The notes: generated by a model not told the origin, from the sequence alone. A DNA stretch of 64,000 nucleotides from Bradyrhizobium ontarionense (GCF_021088345.1 NZ_CP088156.1:6448001-6512000), one strand, 5' to 3'; positions 27,480-36,033 are shown, numbered from the stretch's first letter. Numbers and translations are program-made.

Positions 27480-29432
27480 TCATGATCGGATCGTCAGCAG
27501 CCAGTCGTCGAGCCGTTGCAGCCAGCGCCGAGGCGGAGGTGGCGCGGGGGGCGGTTTGAGTTTGAGGCGGTCACCGTCACGTCCGTGAACGAGCTGAAGC
27601 GTTCGGGTATGATAGACGGCGAGATCCGGCCGGTGACCGATGCTCAACACGGTGGTCTGCTTCAGCTCATCATCGAACAGGCCCATGACGCGGCGCTGGC
27701 TGTCCTCGTCGAGCGCAGCTGTCGCTTCGTCGAGAAAGACCCATCCCGGTTTGTGCAGCAGCAGTCGTGCAAAAGCGAGGCGCTCCTGTTCGCCGAGCGA
27801 AAGCTCCTTGTCCCAGCGCTCGGTCTTGTCGAGCCTGGGAATGAGATCGCCGAGATCGCACCGCTTCAGGGCTTGTCGCACATCGGCATCGAGGAAAGCG
27901 TCGGGCGGGCTCGGATAGCTCAAGGCGTTTCGTAGTGTACCCAGCGGCAGATAAGGGCGCTGCGGCAGGAACGCCATGGCCCCGGGTGCGGGCGTGAGGA
28001 TGATCCCGGAACCCCACGGCCAGAGGCCCGCCACGGCGCGGAACAGCGTCGATTTTCCTCGTCCGGTGTCGCCGACAATCAGTACCCGCTCGCCTGGGGT
28101 GATGCTGACCGTCGCCTCATCGATAACGATATGTCCGTCCGGCAAGAAGATGCGCACGCCCTCGAAAGCAAGATGTCCTTCCGGGTGCAGCGCGCGTTTG
28201 ATTTCCTCTGCGCCTTGTTCGATCGCAGGGAGATTGTCGAGCGCCTCACGAAAGCGCGCGACCCGGTGGACAGCCGCACGCCAGTCGGCGAGCCGTGAAA
28301 AATTATCGACGAACCATCGCAGCGCCAATTGGACTTGGGTGAACGCGCCCGCCACCATGATCAGGCCGCCCAGCGTCAGGTTGCCGCCGAAATAGGCCGG
28401 TGCGGCCACCAGAATCGGAACGACCAGCGACAGCCAGCCGATGCCCGATGTGATCCAGGTCAGGTGAGCAAGCGAGGATGATATCCGTCGCATCGTGTCC
28501 ACGACGGCCGCGAGCGCGGCCTCGAGATGCCGTCGTTCGTCCGTCTCCCCGCCATGCAGTGCGATGCTCTCGCCGGATTCATTGACCCGAACGAGTGCGA
28601 AGCGGAATTCCGCCTCACGCGCATATCGCTCGCCGTTCAGCGCGATCAGCGGCCGCCCCACGATCCAGGTCAGACAGGACCCGGTCAGGGCATAAGCGAG
28701 CGCACACCAGACCATGTAACCGGGGATGGCGATGTCGTAGCCCGCGACCTGGAACGTGACTTGCGCCGATAGAGTCCACAGCATGCCGACGAAAGCTATG
28801 AGCTGAAGCAAGGAATAGACGATTCCGCAGCCGAGGTCGGCGGTGTAGTCACCCAAAAGGCGCGTGTCCTCCTGGATGCGTTGGTCCGGATTGTGACCAA
28901 ATTCGCCGGCAAAGCTGAGCTGATAGACGCGCAATGGCTTGAGCCACTCGGCCAGGAGATGACGGGTGATCCATTCGCGCAGTCGAAACTTCAGGCGCTC
29001 CTGGAGAAAGGTGTTTGCGACCGTGAGTGCCAACAGAACGGCGACGATGACAACGAACGTCCGGAGATCCTGGACGAAGCCCGACAGGTCCTTGCGGCCG
29101 ACGGCATCGAAGAACCGGCCGTTCCAATCGTTCAGTTGGACCTGGCCAAACATATTGGCAATGGTGACGACAGTCGAGGTAGCGAAGATCGCCATCACCC
29201 ATCGTCCGCCTTCGGCCTGCCGAAGCACGCGCGCGAACAGGTTCAGGTCCCGGGCAAGATTGAAACCGTGGATTGGCGTAGCTTTGACGCGTGCGTCCGC
29301 GAGAGGGGGCCTGGCCACCACGTCCGGCATGATCGGTATCAAAGGCTGTGCAGCCGGCGGCAGCTTCGAAATTGTCTCCTCCCGCTGGGGATTGGCTTGA
29401 GGAGCAGCAGGTGATGCAACGTCCGCCTTCAT
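27480..29432 (-). CDS. ABC transporter with fused permease and ATPase, SbmA/BacA-YddA type
   Basis: A 650-residue fusion. The permease half (about residues 30-400) holds six helices and the SbmA/BacA-like segments VQLNDWNGRFFDAVGRKDL and FVDNFSRLADWRAAVHR. The ATPase half has Walker A IVGDTGRGKST, signature LSLGEQERLAFARLLL, Walker B WVFLDEATAALDED and switch SIGHRP. Rhizobial relatives (BclA, Rv1819c-like) import peptides or cobalamin and help survive nodule peptides; which substrate applies here is inference. The ATG at 29432 follows a G-rich site; the frame opens earlier at 29525. Confidence 0.88.
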   Translation of the reverse strand: MKADVASPAAPQANPQREETISKLPPAAQPLIPIMPDVVARPPLADARVKATPIHGFNLARDLNLFARVLRQAEGGRWVMAIFATSTVVTIANMFGQVQLNDWNGRFFDAVGRKDLSGFVQDLRTFVVIVAVLLALTVANTFLQERLKFRLREWITRHLLAEWLKPLRVYQLSFAGEFGHNPDQRIQEDTRLLGDYTADLGCGIVYSLLQLIAFVGMLWTLSAQVTFQVAGYDIAIPGYMVWCALAYALTGSCLTWIVGRPLIALNGERYAREAEFRFALVRVNESGESIALHGGETDERRHLEAALAAVVDTMRRISSSLAHLTWITSGIGWLSLVVPILVAAPAYFGGNLTLGGLIMVAGAFTQVQLALRWFVDNFSRLADWRAAVHRVARFREALDNLPAIEQGAEEIKRALHPEGHLAFEGVRIFLPDGHIVIDEATVSITPGERVLIVGDTGRGKSTLFRAVAGLWPWGSGIILTPAPGAMAFLPQRPYLPLGTLRNALSYPSPPDAFLDADVRQALKRCDLGDLIPRLDKTERWDKELSLGEQERLAFARLLLHKPGWVFLDEATAALDEDSQRRVMGLFDDELKQTTVLSIGHRPDLAVYHTRTLQLVHGRDGDRLKLKPPPAPPPPRRWLQRLDDWLLTIRS

Positions 29433-29628
29433 ACGCCCGGCCCACCCCTTTTTCGTCCGCCGGTTCACCGGATTGGCAAGCAGACCCGGGAAAGCTGCAT
29501 TTTGACCGCCGCAACGATTTGCCACGGCAGCATGTTCATTATGCTATCATGACAATGCTTGGCTCAGGAAGACGCCTGCGGACCGTCATCACGGCATTGC
29601 CTGCAAGGCACATCGATCGACCAGGGAC

Positions 29629-30684
29629 ATGTCGGAAATAACGCAGAAATCTGATCGGCAGAAGGGCGCCGAAGCCGTGGTCGATGGCTTTCGGAAGGAC
29701 CTCGGTCCGTTCGTCGTTGCCGCTGAAACGACCCGAATGGCCATGCTGTTTACGGACGCGGCGAAACCCGACAATCCGATCATTTTTGCCAACGACAGTC
29801 TTCTCGCCCTGACGGGGTATGGCCGGGACGAAGTGCTCGGCAAAGAGTTCAATTTCCTAATGGCTGACGGTTCGGACGCCGAGGCGTTGACACGAACCAA
29901 AGCCGAGTTCGCCGGTTCTTCCGGTGGCGGCGCAGAAACTCTCTGCCGCCGCAAGGACGGCAGCGAATTCTGGGCCGGGCTCTTCGTCAGCCCGGTTCGC
30001 GATGCCGACGGCAACGTCGTTCAGTATTTTGTGTCGCTCATTGATCTCACCAAGCACAAGGACGATGAAGTTCGATCCAGAATGCTGATCGACGAGTTGA
30101 ATCATCGCGTCAAGAACACCCTTTCCACAGTGCAATCGATCGTCTGGCAGACTTTGCGAACCACGACCGATCCCACGGAGATTCGGCGGTCCATCGAGTC
30201 CCGGCTGTTTGCGCTCTCCCGGTCGCACGACCTGCTGACCCGCGAAAGATGGGAAAGCGCAGGGCTGTTCGATATCGTTCGCGATGCCCTGGAGCCATTC
30301 GGGGTCTCCGGCGGCCGGGCGGATCGCATTGTCATCACGGGTGAGAACATCCGCTTTCCGCCAAAAGCGACTTTGGCGCTCGGCATCGCGTTCAACGAGC
30401 TCGCGACCAATGCCGTGAAATACGGCGCATTGTCCAACGCGGCCGGATCAATCCTGATCACGTGGACGGCGAAGACGACACCGGCCGGAGAACGGCTCCT
30501 GCTGCGCTGGGAGGAGAACGGTGGCCCTCCGGTTACGCCGCCGGCACATAAGGGATTTGGATCGCGGGTGCTCGAGCGCGGCCTAGCCCACGAGCTGGAT
30601 GGCACGGTGCAGCTGGACTATCAGCCGAACGGTCTTATCTGCACCATAGACATTCCCTTGGCTGGAGGCGCTCCCGGTGGATAA
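29629..30684 (+). CDS. PAS (LOV-derived, cysteine-less) HWE histidine kinase
   Basis: A soluble kinase of 351 residues. A PAS domain (about 30-145) closely follows the LOV pattern (FANDSLLALTGYGRDEVLG, then CRRKDGSEFWAGLFVSPVRD), but the flavin-binding GXNCRFLQ is GKEFNFLM with Phe74 in place of the photoactive Cys. His159 is in DELNHRVKNTLST; the N box is FNELATNAVKYGAL; the W-x-E motif is LLRWEENGGPP. The receiver gene at 30677 overlaps its 3' end by 8 bases, an obvious cognate pair. It may sense redox, flavin or another ligand rather than blue light. Confidence 0.88.
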   Translation: MSEITQKSDRQKGAEAVVDGFRKDLGPFVVAAETTRMAMLFTDAAKPDNPIIFANDSLLALTGYGRDEVLGKEFNFLMADGSDAEALTRTKAEFAGSSGGGAETLCRRKDGSEFWAGLFVSPVRDADGNVVQYFVSLIDLTKHKDDEVRSRMLIDELNHRVKNTLSTVQSIVWQTLRTTTDPTEIRRSIESRLFALSRSHDLLTRERWESAGLFDIVRDALEPFGVSGGRADRIVITGENIRFPPKATLALGIAFNELATNAVKYGALSNAAGSILITWTAKTTPAGERLLLRWEENGGPPVTPPAHKGFGSRVLERGLAHELDGTVQLDYQPNGLICTIDIPLAGGAPGG

Positions 30685-31051
30685 GTTGCTGTGCGGTCGG
30701 CGAGCCCTCGTGGTCGAGGATGAGATGCTGATTGTCATGATGGTCGAAGACATGCTTGCCGACCTCGGGTGCGAATCGGTGACATCTGCCGCGACGGTCG
30801 AAAAGGCGCTCGTGTTGATTGAAGCGCAAGCCTTCGACGTCGCCCTGCTTGACGCGAATCTGGATGGCAACGACAGTCATGCAGTGGCGGACGCACTTGC
30901 TGCGCGGCGAGTCCCGTTTGTCTATGCGACCGGCAACACCGGTCATGATTTGAGAAGCGGTCACTCGGAGCGGCCCGTGCTGAGGAAGCCGTTCAAGTTC
31001 GAAGAGCTGGTGGCGATGCTTATTCGCCTCGAGATCGCGCCAATCGAGTGA
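30677..31051 (+). CDS. Single-domain response regulator paired with the PAS-HWE kinase
   Basis: A 124-residue receiver starting with GTG inside the kinase 3' end. Acidic pocket in LVVEDEML, phosphoacceptor Asp in VALLDANLDGND (about residue 56), Thr/Ala in VYATGNTG and Lys in VLRKPFKFEE. No output domain. The 8-base overlap implies translational coupling. It probably acts as a phosphate sink or by binding a partner protein, as in stress phosphorelays of alphaproteobacteria. Confidence 0.9.
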   Translation: MDKLLCGRRALVVEDEMLIVMMVEDMLADLGCESVTSAATVEKALVLIEAQAFDVALLDANLDGNDSHAVADALAARRVPFVYATGNTGHDLRSGHSERPVLRKPFKFEELVAMLIRLEIAPIE

Positions 31052-31432
31052 TCGTGGCGTCTGTAGATCGGACGGGCGTCGCTCTGCACTGTAGCTTGTA
31101 AGTGCTGATGATGAGCCGCCGGCAGATGGCGGGCGGAAAGGGTCTCTCTCTTGCACAATACGACGTTCGCTTCGGCGCGATGTTCGCCACCTCGTCGCGG
31201 AGTTGATTTCTGTCGGCGAGAGATCACGAGAAGTGTAAAATTGACCGATTAAATTCGCAAAGTTCGAAACATAGTCGAGGCGGCTCTTCACCATAGGTAA
31301 GTTGCGCTGCCCGTATTTGAGGGCGCGTTCCAGAATTCATTTTTTATGTCGACTCCCGGACATGAGAGGAATCTAACTGTTGGTGTTGTCGCCCCGATCG
31401 CGACGGCGATCGCACGAGCAGGGAGGTTCGCT
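31052..31432. other. Gene-free stretch
   Basis: About 380 bases between the receiver gene and a small plus-strand gene. AT content is higher near 31330-31350. No gene, RNA or repeat recognised. Confidence 0.4.
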
Positions 31433-31585
31433 ATGGATGAGTTCATTCACCGGGAGAACCTGGCCCTCTTCAAAAAGCGTCTCGCGGAGCCGCGCACTGA
31501 CGCGGAGCGAGAGGTGCTGTTGAAGTTGCTGGCCGATGAGGAGGCGAAAGAGACCCCGGGGGAAGGTGTTCCTAAGCCGCGCTGA
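31433..31585 (+). CDS. Small helical protein
   Basis: A 50-residue product, start chosen at 31433 because GGGAGG lies 7 bases upstream; an upstream ATG at 31346 gives a less natural leader. The sequence (FIHRENLALFKKRLAE, then TDAEREVLLKLLADEEAKE) is amphipathic helical and charged. Small proteins of this kind are frequent and conserved in rhizobia. Function unknown. Confidence 0.65.
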   Translation: MDEFIHRENLALFKKRLAEPRTDAEREVLLKLLADEEAKETPGEGVPKPR

Positions 31586-31793
31586 TTTGCGCCAGGCCGC
31601 CGCCGCTTAAGAAGGAATAGATGCGCAGGCGCACTCAGGCTCGTTCTCGGAACCGATGATATTGGACGCCCCCCGAGCCTCCGAAGCTCAGTGTAAGCGC
31701 CCCGCTCAATATCGCAACTGGCGGGGCGGGTCTCACGAGCTGCCTCGATTGGCCGCCTCGTTCATTCAAGAGGCAGGTCGAGAGAACCGACCA

Positions 31794-31818
31794 GGAACCA
31801 TTGATCGGCGGTTCTGTT
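31794..31818 (+). promoter_or_regulatory. EcfG-type (general stress) promoter
   Basis: GGAAC at 31794-31798, 16 bases, then TGTT at 31815-31818: one mismatch to GGAAC-N16/17-cGTT. It lies 34 bases before the small gene starting at 31852. Confidence 0.6.
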
Positions 31819-31851
31819 GAGGTCTGGCGAACCTGCGCACGGAGTATTCCC

Positions 31852-32025
31852 ATGACGAACAAGCCTTCGCCGACCATCGAGAAGAAATCCGCCGATAAGC
31901 ACACGGGAATGATGGGAGACGGCACAGAAGAGCAAAACCTCAACCAGCCCGGCACCCCGGGGGCTCGCATCGAGAAGGATGAGGTAACCGCGGCCTTCGA
32001 AAAGAAAGCGCCGTCAAAGTCCTGA
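31852..32025 (+). CDS. Small hydrophilic stress-type protein
   Basis: A 57-residue, Lys/Glu/Pro-rich, probably disordered product (MTNKPSPTIEKKSADKH; late ARIEKDEVTAAFEKKAP). No membrane segment. The EcfG-like promoter 34 bases upstream suggests it belongs to the general stress regulon. Function unknown. Confidence 0.62.
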   Translation: MTNKPSPTIEKKSADKHTGMMGDGTEEQNLNQPGTPGARIEKDEVTAAFEKKAPSKS

Positions 32026-32317
32026 CGCTCGAATAGTCCAGCGGTCTTTCCGATACTAATCTCTTTCCGCTACATAAAATGAGGCTGCCTCGGTTGGTGG
32101 CCTCATTTGCACGCGTGTGAATGCGCGCTTACTCGTCCGAGCAGCTCCTTTCACTGGATCCAAGCGGATCCCGTCCATGCAGCCGGTTGAAGTAGGCCTG
32201 GTCCGGTGAGCCGAAGGCGACGGGTGCTCTAGTCTAACCGCGAGATTGGCTTCTCTGGTATTCTTTCCCCGAGTCTGGAGTTGTGTCATCTGGGGAAGGC
32301 GCAAACAGGAGATCGGA

Positions 32318-32542
32318 ATGTTCGGGCTAAAGCGACAAACTCGCATCGAGCTGCGTTCCAGCGACGCGGCGATCGTAGTTCGCGAAAATGGTGAGATGGA
32401 AATGTTCATCCGGCAGGCAAAGGGCGATGAGGAACTTCCGCCCGGTCAGGTCGTCCTGGCCCTTTTCGGAATGGCATTTCACGATGAGCGAGTACGCAAG
32501 CTGTTGGCGCAAATCGCAAACGAGAAGCAGAGCCTGGCATGA
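32318..32542 (+). CDS. Small cytoplasmic protein of unknown function
   Basis: A 74-residue product. The ATG at 32318 follows AGGAGATCGGA; the in-frame ATG at 32246 lacks a site. The sequence (IVVRENGEMEMFIRQAKGDE, PPGQVVLALFGMAFHDERV, LLAQIANEKQ) has a beta-then-helix pattern of a small folded domain. No recognised family. Single gene. Confidence 0.62.
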   Translation: MFGLKRQTRIELRSSDAAIVVRENGEMEMFIRQAKGDEELPPGQVVLALFGMAFHDERVRKLLAQIANEKQSLA

Positions 32543-32686
32543 CGCTGCCACAGGCCGCCGTGCGTGCGGCCTGTATCGCAGAGACGGTATGATTGCGATT
32601 GTCTTACTTGCATTCCACGCGTTTGACGCCAAGTCAGTCGGCTTGGGCGCTTCGTCAGGCCATGGCTGCGAAGAGGTGCGGCGATG

Positions 32687-32980
32687 TCATATCTCACGAG
32701 AGGAGTCGGCGTTGCCGCTGTCGTCATTGAAGAGCGCCCTCAGCAAACGCCATAGCTCGCGGTGACCCGCGGTCTGACCGCCTTGCGTTAGATAGTCTGC
32801 AATATCCATTGTTGCCGTTTGGCATTCGATTGTGCCCCCATTGCCTATCTCCAAATGCGCCACCTCTCGCTCGACATACAAGCTCTTGGTGTCTGTATCG
32901 AAGACAAGGGAACAACGGTCCTCGTGTGTGGTCTCGGTGCCCTTTAGCTGGCGATACAGTTCTCGTTTCAGGAAGGCCAT
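32687..32980 (-). CDS. Hypothetical protein
   Basis: A 97-residue soluble product with a plausible fold pattern: RCSLVFDTDTKSLYVEREVAHL (beta strands) and a helical second half DIADYLTQGG, HRELWRLLRALF. The frame is conserved in composition (few rare codons). It is one of a run of short genes in this region. Function not recognised. Confidence 0.6.
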   Translation of the reverse strand: MAFLKRELYRQLKGTETTHEDRCSLVFDTDTKSLYVEREVAHLEIGNGGTIECQTATMDIADYLTQGGQTAGHRELWRLLRALFNDDSGNADSSREI

Positions 32981-33021
32981 TGTTCCCGCTCCCGATGAGG
33001 ACGGTGCGATAGTTGAGTTTC

Positions 33022-33252
33022 TCAGCTCAATAACGTTCGGGTCGTCGTAACGGCATCATAAATTTCGATCTTGAGCATCGGGTAGTTCGATCTAAGTTTA
33101 CGACCCGATGATTCCGCAGCTTCGGCCGTGTCAAACTTCGACTTGAAGTGCCCATCGACAATGACCACAAATCCTTCCGTCGGCGGCCTGTCGGCACGCG
33201 GCACCCTCTGCTCAGGCTCGGATTCGTCAATTGAGCGAACTGGCTTTTTCAT
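33022..33252 (-). CDS. Hypothetical protein, small beta-alpha domain
   Basis: A 76-residue product starting at MKKPVRSIDES (33252; a Met at 33264 is also possible). A disordered basic/acidic leader precedes a compact part: GFVVIVDGHFKSKFDTAEAA then SSGRKLRSNYPMLKIEIYDA. The layout resembles the small domains that bind a ligand or nucleic acid in rhizobial stress loci, but I cannot name it. Confidence 0.6.
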   Translation of the reverse strand: MKKPVRSIDESEPEQRVPRADRPPTEGFVVIVDGHFKSKFDTAEAAESSGRKLRSNYPMLKIEIYDAVTTTRTLLS

Positions 33253-33361
33253 CGGATCTCTCATCCCGTCATAGAAGCCTGGCCGGCGGCTGTTTTCAGA
33301 CCGACAGCGCAATCAGCCGCGACATCTCGTCACGGCATCGGAAGAATGGGAATGACAAAAC

Positions 33362-33406
33362 CCGGAGACCGCAACCCGCTTGTCTGGCTCGGGTCTCCGG
33401 TTTTTT
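33362..33406 (-). terminator. Hairpin terminator between Hsp20 and the small gene
   Basis: CCGGAGACC at 33362-33370 and GGTCTCCGG at 33392-33400, 21-base loop. On the plus strand T6 follows (33401-33406); on the minus strand the hairpin is followed by a GTTTTG run. It lies 18 bp past the Hsp20 stop, so it likely ends that gene. Confidence 0.65.
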
Positions 33407-33423
33407 GCAACGTCCGCGCGGGA

Positions 33424-33942
33424 CTAGGCAGCCTTGCCCGGCGCAGCGGCCTTGTTCGATACTGGGCTCGCGCTCGGTGGAGCGCCTGTCTTGATATCGA
33501 TTGTCTTGGTGGTCTTCACGGCCTTGGCGGGCTTCTTGATCGCGAGATGCAGCACGCCCTTGTCGAAATGGGCTTCGACGGCTCCCTCTTCCGGCTCGAA
33601 CGGCAGAGACATCGATCGATAGAATGAGCCGTAGCTGCGCTCCTCGACATGCCAGTCCTTCTCATCTTTCGTGCTCTCCGCCTTCTTCTCGCCGGAGATC
33701 ACCAGCTGATTGCCGTCCAGGCTGACCTTGATATCCTTCTCGTCCACGCCGGGAAGTTCGGCTGTCACTTCAAAGGCATCCTTGGTTTCCGCCACATTGA
33801 TCGCCGGCGCGCCCGCCCCGATGCCGGGAGAAGGCAAACCCTGATCAAAAGCGCGAAGCGCGGTTTCCATTTCACGCCGCATGGCCCTGAAGGGTTCGAA
33901 TGCTGGCTCCCGGCTGGTGGTCCACAATCTCGGAAGGCTCAT
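33424..33942 (-). CDS. Small heat-shock protein, Hsp20 / alpha-crystallin family
   Basis: A 172-residue ATP-independent holdase. The alpha-crystallin domain spans about 60-150: PAINVAETKDAFEVTAELPG, VDEKDIKVSLDGNQLVISGEK split by loops, SFYRSMSLPF and the GVLHLAIKKP strand. The I-x-I-like tail is not evident; the C-terminus is an Ala/Pro/Lys-rich extension. ATG at 33942 follows GGAGAGAG. Class A-type rhizobial Hsp20 are heat-induced, often by a ROSE thermometer; I could not confirm one in the leader. Confidence 0.9.
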   Translation of the reverse strand: MSLPRLWTTSREPAFEPFRAMRREMETALRAFDQGLPSPGIGAGAPAINVAETKDAFEVTAELPGVDEKDIKVSLDGNQLVISGEKKAESTKDEKDWHVEERSYGSFYRSMSLPFEPEEGAVEAHFDKGVLHLAIKKPAKAVKTTKTIDIKTGAPPSASPVSNKAAAPGKAA

Positions 33943-34262
33943 CTGCTCTCTCCACAGGTTGAAAGGAATATTGAGGGCAACCTGCGCCTCGCAGTCGCGA
34001 TGGCCTTGATGTAGCGCAAGATGGCCGGGGGATTTGAAGGCGGAACCGCCGGTAATGATGACGAAGCCCCCGCAAGCAAGAGCGCCCGTCAGCGAGGTTG
34101 ACCTAACGAGCGGAGCATATGCGATGAGCTTGCGTTGCTGCGTCAAAAGCCGGCGGGCCGAGCGGATTCGCTAACACAGATCCATAGCCAGGTTGTGTTG
34201 GCAATCGAGCTCGGCGCGCAGCGCATGTTCAACCGTGATCGTTCGCCGACACGATGGATCAG
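33943..34262. other. Hsp20 leader and spacer
   Basis: About 320 bases including the 5' region of the Hsp20 gene. No gene supported; the frame extends upstream of the Hsp20 start without a ribosome site. Confidence 0.4.
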
Positions 34263-34480
34263 TTACGGGTACGGATGCCGCAGGCCGTCGTAACCGAGAT
34301 ACGTGCCGGAATACGGGTCATAGGACCTGAAGCGTAGCGCGCAATAGGACACGGTGTCGTCACCGACACAGGGAGCGGGAGCGACGTAGGCCGGACCGTA
34401 ATAGTAGCCGGGCCCGTAGCCGTAATAACCGTAGGGCTGCGTTGCCCCTACAATTGCCCCGCCAACGAGTGCGCTCTGCG
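34263..34480 (-). pseudogene. BA14K-family protein, 5'-truncated C-terminal fragment
   Basis: The sequence ends YCALRFRSYDPYSGTYLGYDGLRHPYP (read in two parts: CALRFRSYDPYSGTY, GYDGLRHPYP), the C-terminal signature of BA14K lectin-like proteins, and has the Tyr/Gly-rich YGYYGYGPGYYYG stretch before it. The usual N-terminal signal peptide is absent. An ATG at 34493 opens the frame, but it lies inside the remnant of an integrase gene (out of frame with it), so the deletion junction is near 34480 and the true start is lost. Probably non-functional. Confidence 0.75.
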
Positions 34481-34563
34481 AATAGCCCGCCATCGTCGCA
34501 GCGCTCGTGGTCCTTTTCTGCCGGCTTCAGGTGCCGGAAATAGGCGTCAGTCTTGGCCGGTAT
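34481..34563 (-). pseudogene. N-terminal remnant of an earlier tyrosine integrase
   Basis: Reading the minus strand, the peptide PAKTDAYFRHLKPAEKD followed by CDDGGLF matches the start of the intact integrase at 58147 (PTKTDTYFRHLKPAEKD, SDDGGLF). The start codon is ATA instead of ATG and the gene breaks off after about 28 codons at the BA14K junction. The upstream region to the att site (34564-34744) is also homologous to that of the intact integrase. This is the scar of a previous element at the same tRNA. Confidence 0.8.
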
Positions 34564-34724
34564 AGGTTCGATTCCACCCAACAATCGCGATGCCAGCCCC
34601 CAGCAAAATACCAGCGGAGGGGGCGGATACCAACACATCGGGGCGGACGCCAGCGTAGGGCAAACGGCGGGTTCGGGTTTGATTTTAAGATGGAAAAAGA
34701 TGTCGGCGGATGAGGGCGAACGCC

Positions 34725-34744
34725 CAAATGGTGCCCCTGGCCGG
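34725..34744. repeat. attL: duplicated tRNA-Leu 3' end
   Basis: CAAATGGTGCCCCTGGCCGG is identical to 58321-58340, the 3' end of tRNA-Leu(CAA) plus four flanking bases. The two copies bound the island, about 23.6 kb apart, in direct orientation. Confidence 0.88.
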
Positions 34745-35258
34745 CGTCGAATACGATGGCCAAGCAGCTGATAAATAACAATTTTTTGGCTTTCGAGAGC
34801 GGGTCATACCATTGGGAATACCAAGCAAATATTTCAATATTTCGGTTCGAATCCGCTCGGGCTGGGCTTAAGAGATCAGGAGCTATTCTGGTCAATTCCC
34901 TGTGAGTCTTGCTGTGGGGGGCAACAACATAACGCCGAACCCGTTGCCAATCAGCAGATACTCCGCGTGGCCGTCTGCTCTTCAGACCCATAACCTGAAG
35001 ATCACAGGTTCCAATCTTATCCCCGCAGCCAAGAAAAAATTCGACGATTTAAATGATTAGCGAGGCCGTTGCGAGGCATTCTCACGGATTCCATGTCGCG
35101 TCGTTGCGCAAAAAATTCCGTTTGTTTTCAAGGCTTCCCAAAATTTGCCGGCGGCTCCACGCGACATTAACGCGACGTGGAATGGGCCAACGAGCGCGCA
35201 AGTTTTGATGAGAATGAGCGTCGTTCAATCGAACAAGCTGTCTCTTGAGCAAGCTTGT
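34745..35258. other. Left end of the island, gene-free
   Basis: About 515 bases, markedly AT-rich compared with the chromosome, with runs such as CGCAAAAAATTCCG near 35107. No frame with coding character. Confidence 0.45.
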
Positions 35259-36033
35259 TCAGTTGGGCCTTTGGGCGATGGGCAAGAGCCGCAGAATGGC
35301 CAAGTCGACCTGCGCATCGAAAACGCCCGCGATCGCGGCAGCCTCGATATAAGGAGCGGCGTCGAATGGGCTGTTCGCCTCCCACAACAAATACCTTCCG
35401 ATCTCATAAGTTGCGGCGCCATCGCTTGCGGCGGCTTTACCAATGATGTCGGTCGCAACCGGCAAGATCGTCTCCAAGAAGCCGACCGTCTTTCGTTCGT
35501 GGTTGCTGAACGCGTCTGAACTGAGATAGGTGACGTAGAATAGGTCGGGCTTGCCAGCGATCTGACGCACGAAGACAGGACTGGCATTGTCGACAGGTTG
35601 GCTTGCGACTAGGTGCAACTGACGATAATCGCCATCAACATCTCCGGTTACGGTGTGACCGGCGGTGCCGGTGCGTGCACGTGAGGACATCAGCGGCTGC
35701 CACCCCCCCCCGTTGCCAGGTCGGGATGATTGTTAATGGCGTCTCGCTGCGACGGCCGGTGCAATGATGCTTGGGCCACGGCCAGCCTAAGCTGTCAAGA
35801 AACACCCTGCCGTTATAGGGAGACCGATAAAAGAAAACTTGTGCGCCGCACACGGGACAACGAGCATTGGGATTGACGTAACTTGCGACCGTGGGATGCC
35901 GCTCGCGGCCCCAGCTTGGCCAGATATCGATCTCTCGCGCTGAATAAAAACCGCCACCACGACCCCGGCCACCGCCGCCACCTGGGCCAAAGGCGCAGGG
36001 GCAACTCGCGGAGTGATTCCAAGCATTGCACAT
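35259..36033 (-). pseudogene. Cys-rich CNAWNH-type protein split by a frameshift at a G9 run
   Basis: The 5' part (36033 to about 35711) encodes MCNAWNHSASCPCAFG, a Gly/Arg-rich stretch, then NARCPVCGAQVFFYRSP and WPKHHCT: two Cys/His clusters typical of a zinc-binding protein that recurs in bacteria and islands. The 3' part continues in another frame (GHTVTGDVDGDYRQLHLV, QIAGKPDLFYVTYLS, LLWEANSPFDAAPY). The frames join at nine consecutive C on the plus strand (35703-35711); with eight, they would read through as QRGGWQPLMSSRART. So this is one gene of about 258 codons with a +1 slip: mutation, phase variation or sequencing error. Confidence 0.6.

Noticed and set aside
33943..34060. Possible ROSE RNA thermometer before Hsp20
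   Set aside because: Rhizobial sHsp genes often have one, but I could not find the conserved 3' helix pairing with the ribosome site in this leader.
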